From: Bog-756 sp036511155
GTDB lineage: Bacteria; Actinomycetota; Acidimicrobiia; Acidimicrobiales; RAAP-2
Assembly (NCBI GenBank): GCA_036511155.1
Contig: DATCCR010000264.1
Span: forward strand, 1 to 23,562
Direction: 5' to 3'
DNA: 23,562 nt
This document shows, piece after piece, positions 22,427 to 23,562 of the stretch. Every line of letters begins with the position of its first letter. The first letter of the stretch is position 1. The translations under genes were made by a program, and so were the position numbers. Below the pieces are notes generated by a model. It saw only the letters and a program-made list of their open reading frames with translations. It was not told where the DNA came from and did not search any database.

Positions 22427-22430
22427 CGAT

Positions 22431-22850
22431 ATGGCAATGGTGCAGCAACTGCCTCGCCAGACGTCGCCCCGCCTTTATCCCATCCCGGGAGAGCGCAAGC
22501 ATTCCCGGGTATACCAGGACCTGGCGACGCCGGCGAAGATCATTGACCTGGCATTCCAGACACATCGGGGGGCAACAGTGGAACCTCGTAGGAAGGCGAG
22601 TTTCGTGATCACCGCCGATCAGCTTGAGGCCACCTTGCCGTGGCTCGACTACTTGCCCACTGGTGAGCGCGCCACATGCGTGTCGGAACTTATGGCGGTG
22701 CTCTCAGATCACGCCGGGAATAGGGCATTTCGCCAGGTTCTCACCGAGTGGAAACACACGGCCGAGATCTTCGCCGACCCGGACCTTGCAAAGCGCTTGT
22801 CATCTGGATTCAGCGGCGATGGGCTACTCATTAGTCGTCCAGCTTCTTAG
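22431..22850 (+). CDS. Putative antitoxin
   Basis: The 139-residue protein starts at ATG 22431, nine bases after AGGAGG (22416-22421). The C-terminal stretch FRQVLTEWKHTAEIFADPDLAKRL and the final ISRP resemble the end of actinobacterial prevent-host-death/DUF6247-like antitoxins, which have the EWxxTAExxADPxLxxxL line. The N-terminal half (YPIPGERKHSRVYQD, RRKASFVITADQLEATLPWL) may hold the DNA-binding or dimer part. It ends two bases before the toxin-like gene, the typical antitoxin-first order. Family name is tentative; function is inferred mainly from its partner. Confidence 0.6.
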   Translation: MAMVQQLPRQTSPRLYPIPGERKHSRVYQDLATPAKIIDLAFQTHRGATVEPRRKASFVITADQLEATLPWLDYLPTGERATCVSELMAVLSDHAGNRAFRQVLTEWKHTAEIFADPDLAKRLSSGFSGDGLLISRPAS

Positions 22851-22852
22851 AG

Positions 22853-23209
22853 GTGGCCAAAAGGGGCGAGGAGATCCCTCGACCAACCCCCTGGACCGTT
22901 CGTGCTGCAGACCGGCAAGCGGGAATCGGTTGGGCCAACCTTGAGAGACAGGCGAAGCCAAGTGCTGACGACGCTTGGGTGGCGATGACATCGAACCCAA
23001 GAAGAACGGATTCACGCCAGCATCAGCTGAAAGTCCCCCTGTCTACAGTGCCAATTGGCGGAGTCACCTGCGAGCAGTGGCAGGTTGAAGTGACCGGAGC
23101 CGGCCGAATCTTCTACGCCATCGATGATGCGGCCCGGACCCTTTGGATCACTCAGGCCGGAACCGGGCATCCGAAGAAGACAGATACGCGTCGTAAGCGG
23201 AAGCGGTGA
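22853..23209 (+). CDS. RelE/HigB-like toxin
   Basis: GTG 22853 begins two bases after the antitoxin stop, so translation is coupled. The 118-residue protein starts with the basic MAKRGEEIPRP and later carries HQLKVPLSTVPIGG, EQWQVEVTGAGRIFYAIDD, ARTLWITQAGTGHPKKTD and a very basic tail. This follows actinobacterial RelE-superfamily toxins with the line HRLKG...QWQYEVTGGGRVWYLID...VxxxGTGHPKxT. In the RelE superfamily such basic proteins cleave mRNA, often at the ribosome; the lysines and arginines near the C-terminus fit. Activity here is inferred. Confidence 0.7.
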   Translation: MAKRGEEIPRPTPWTVRAADRQAGIGWANLERQAKPSADDAWVAMTSNPRRTDSRQHQLKVPLSTVPIGGVTCEQWQVEVTGAGRIFYAIDDAARTLWITQAGTGHPKKTDTRRKRKR

Positions 23210-23210
23210 G

Positions 23211-23394
23211 CGGGTCAGCGCCAAGTTCATCGAGCTAAGAGTCCCGGTACCGGATGCATCGGGCCCCGCACCGCACCAACCCCCACCGCTGACGACTGCG
23301 GGGCACAGGAGGGAACGTGCGGGGTGGTCCCGAGCCGTTCCACGGGCCGCGCCGGGCCAGGTGGGCGAATCCCCTCCGCTGCGCTGCTGACCCG
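23211..23394 (+). ncRNA. Possible structured RNA or untranslated region (weak)
   Basis: No gene was seen in this stretch after the toxin. CGGGTCAGC (23211-23219) pairs with GCTGACCCG (23386-23394), enclosing 166 nt. Inside, CCCCGCAC (23264-23271) can pair with GTGCGGGG (23317-23324), extended by TCGGG/CCCGA across a bulge, or its core can pair with TGCGGGG (23297-23303). GC-rich DNA gives such pairings by chance, and no known RNA family was recognised. Confidence 0.25.
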
Positions 23395-23408
23395 GCGGTA
23401 CTACCGGT

Positions 23409-23562
23409 CTAGCGCTGATTCACTGGGAATACTTCGATCAGGTCGCCATCGTGCATCGAACATGCTTCGACCTGGTGCCACCGACCCTGCGAATCCTTGA
23501 ACCGGCCGACGGATGCCACCGGTAGCGGACAGTGGTGCGGGGCGCCCTGAGCGCCAGACCTG
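23409..23562 (-). CDS. C-terminal end of an unknown gene (5' part outside window)
   Basis: On the minus strand one frame is open from the window edge to TAG at 23411-23409. Its last residues read PLPVASVGRFKDSQGRWHQVE, ACSMHDGDLIEVFPVNQR, which looks like ordinary protein sequence with a mixed polar/hydrophobic pattern. The other minus frames are less convincing. The gene would converge with the toxin operon. Nothing can be said of its function. Confidence 0.35.
   Translation of the reverse strand, partial: RSGAQGAPHHCPLPVASVGRFKDSQGRWHQVEACSMHDGDLIEVFPVNQR

Larger units (their letters stand above)
13424..23562. mobile_element. Capsid-encoding, satellite-like integrated element (right end not in window)
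   Basis: The element follows tRNA-Leu and contains integrase, repressor-like regulators, an Xis-like protein, a replication-type HTH protein, small zinc-ribbon proteins and one HK97-fold capsid gene, followed by probable cargo. Terminase, portal, protease and tail genes are not visible. Base composition is lower in GC than the core region, most clearly after about 20.6 kb. The module order resembles phiRv1/phiRv2 of M. tuberculosis. The right boundary is not seen, so the extent given is a minimum, and the last 3 kb could belong to another insertion. Confidence 0.8.

Noticed and set aside
23244..23253. CCGGTACCGG palindrome as an operator
   Set aside because: Isolated 10-bp palindrome with no second copy or promoter nearby; expected occasionally in GC-rich DNA.
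23366..23380. Candidate attR (AATCCCCTCCG) resembling the tRNA-Leu 3' end
   Set aside because: Only about eight consecutive bases match (CCCCTCCG) and two cytosines are missing relative to the tRNA; too short for a tRNA-derived att core.

Overview
The window looks like a chromosomal segment of a high-GC actinobacterium. The order uvrC-rapZ-yvcK-gap-pgk-tpiA-secG is an actinobacterial arrangement. The codons are strongly G/C-ending, and genes often overlap by 4 bp with GTG starts. The absence of whiA between yvcK and gap, and nadA lying between uvrA and uvrC, fit an early-branching lineage such as Acidimicrobiia better than Streptomyces or Mycobacterium. That placement is inference.

Positions 1-13423 are core chromosome: the 3' part of uvrA with an unusual lysine-rich tail, nadA on the opposite strand, uvrC, the rapZ-yvcK pair, a glycolytic cluster (gap, pgk, tpiA), secG, a family 5 solute-binding protein coupled to secG, and a tRNA-Leu(GAG).

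Positions 13424 to at least the window end form an integrated mobile element using the 3' end of tRNA-Leu as attachment site. In order: a tyrosine integrase and an XRE-type regulator (minus strand); a divergent control region with two near-identical operators; then a tightly overlapping plus-strand operon (XRE/Cro-like protein, Xis-like protein, zinc-ribbon protein, HTH replication-type protein whose gene carries iteron-like repeats, another small zinc ribbon). A YCxxAC-type zinc-finger gene, an HK97-fold major capsid gene and one or two small genes follow. No terminase, portal, prohead protease or tail gene is visible. The plan resembles the M. tuberculosis phiRv1/phiRv2 elements and capsid-encoding phage satellites more than a complete prophage.

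Positions 20013-23562 look like cargo. Two unknown minus-strand genes are controlled from a promoter flanked by twin 18-bp palindromes. They face an HTH regulator with a HicB-like tail and a one-helix membrane protein. An inverted-repeat-rich spacer with a possible toxin relic comes next. A three-gene operon follows, whose last two genes look like an antitoxin and a RelE/HigB-type toxin, then a potentially structured 184-nt region and a truncated minus-strand reading frame. The right attachment site was not found, so the element probably continues beyond the window.
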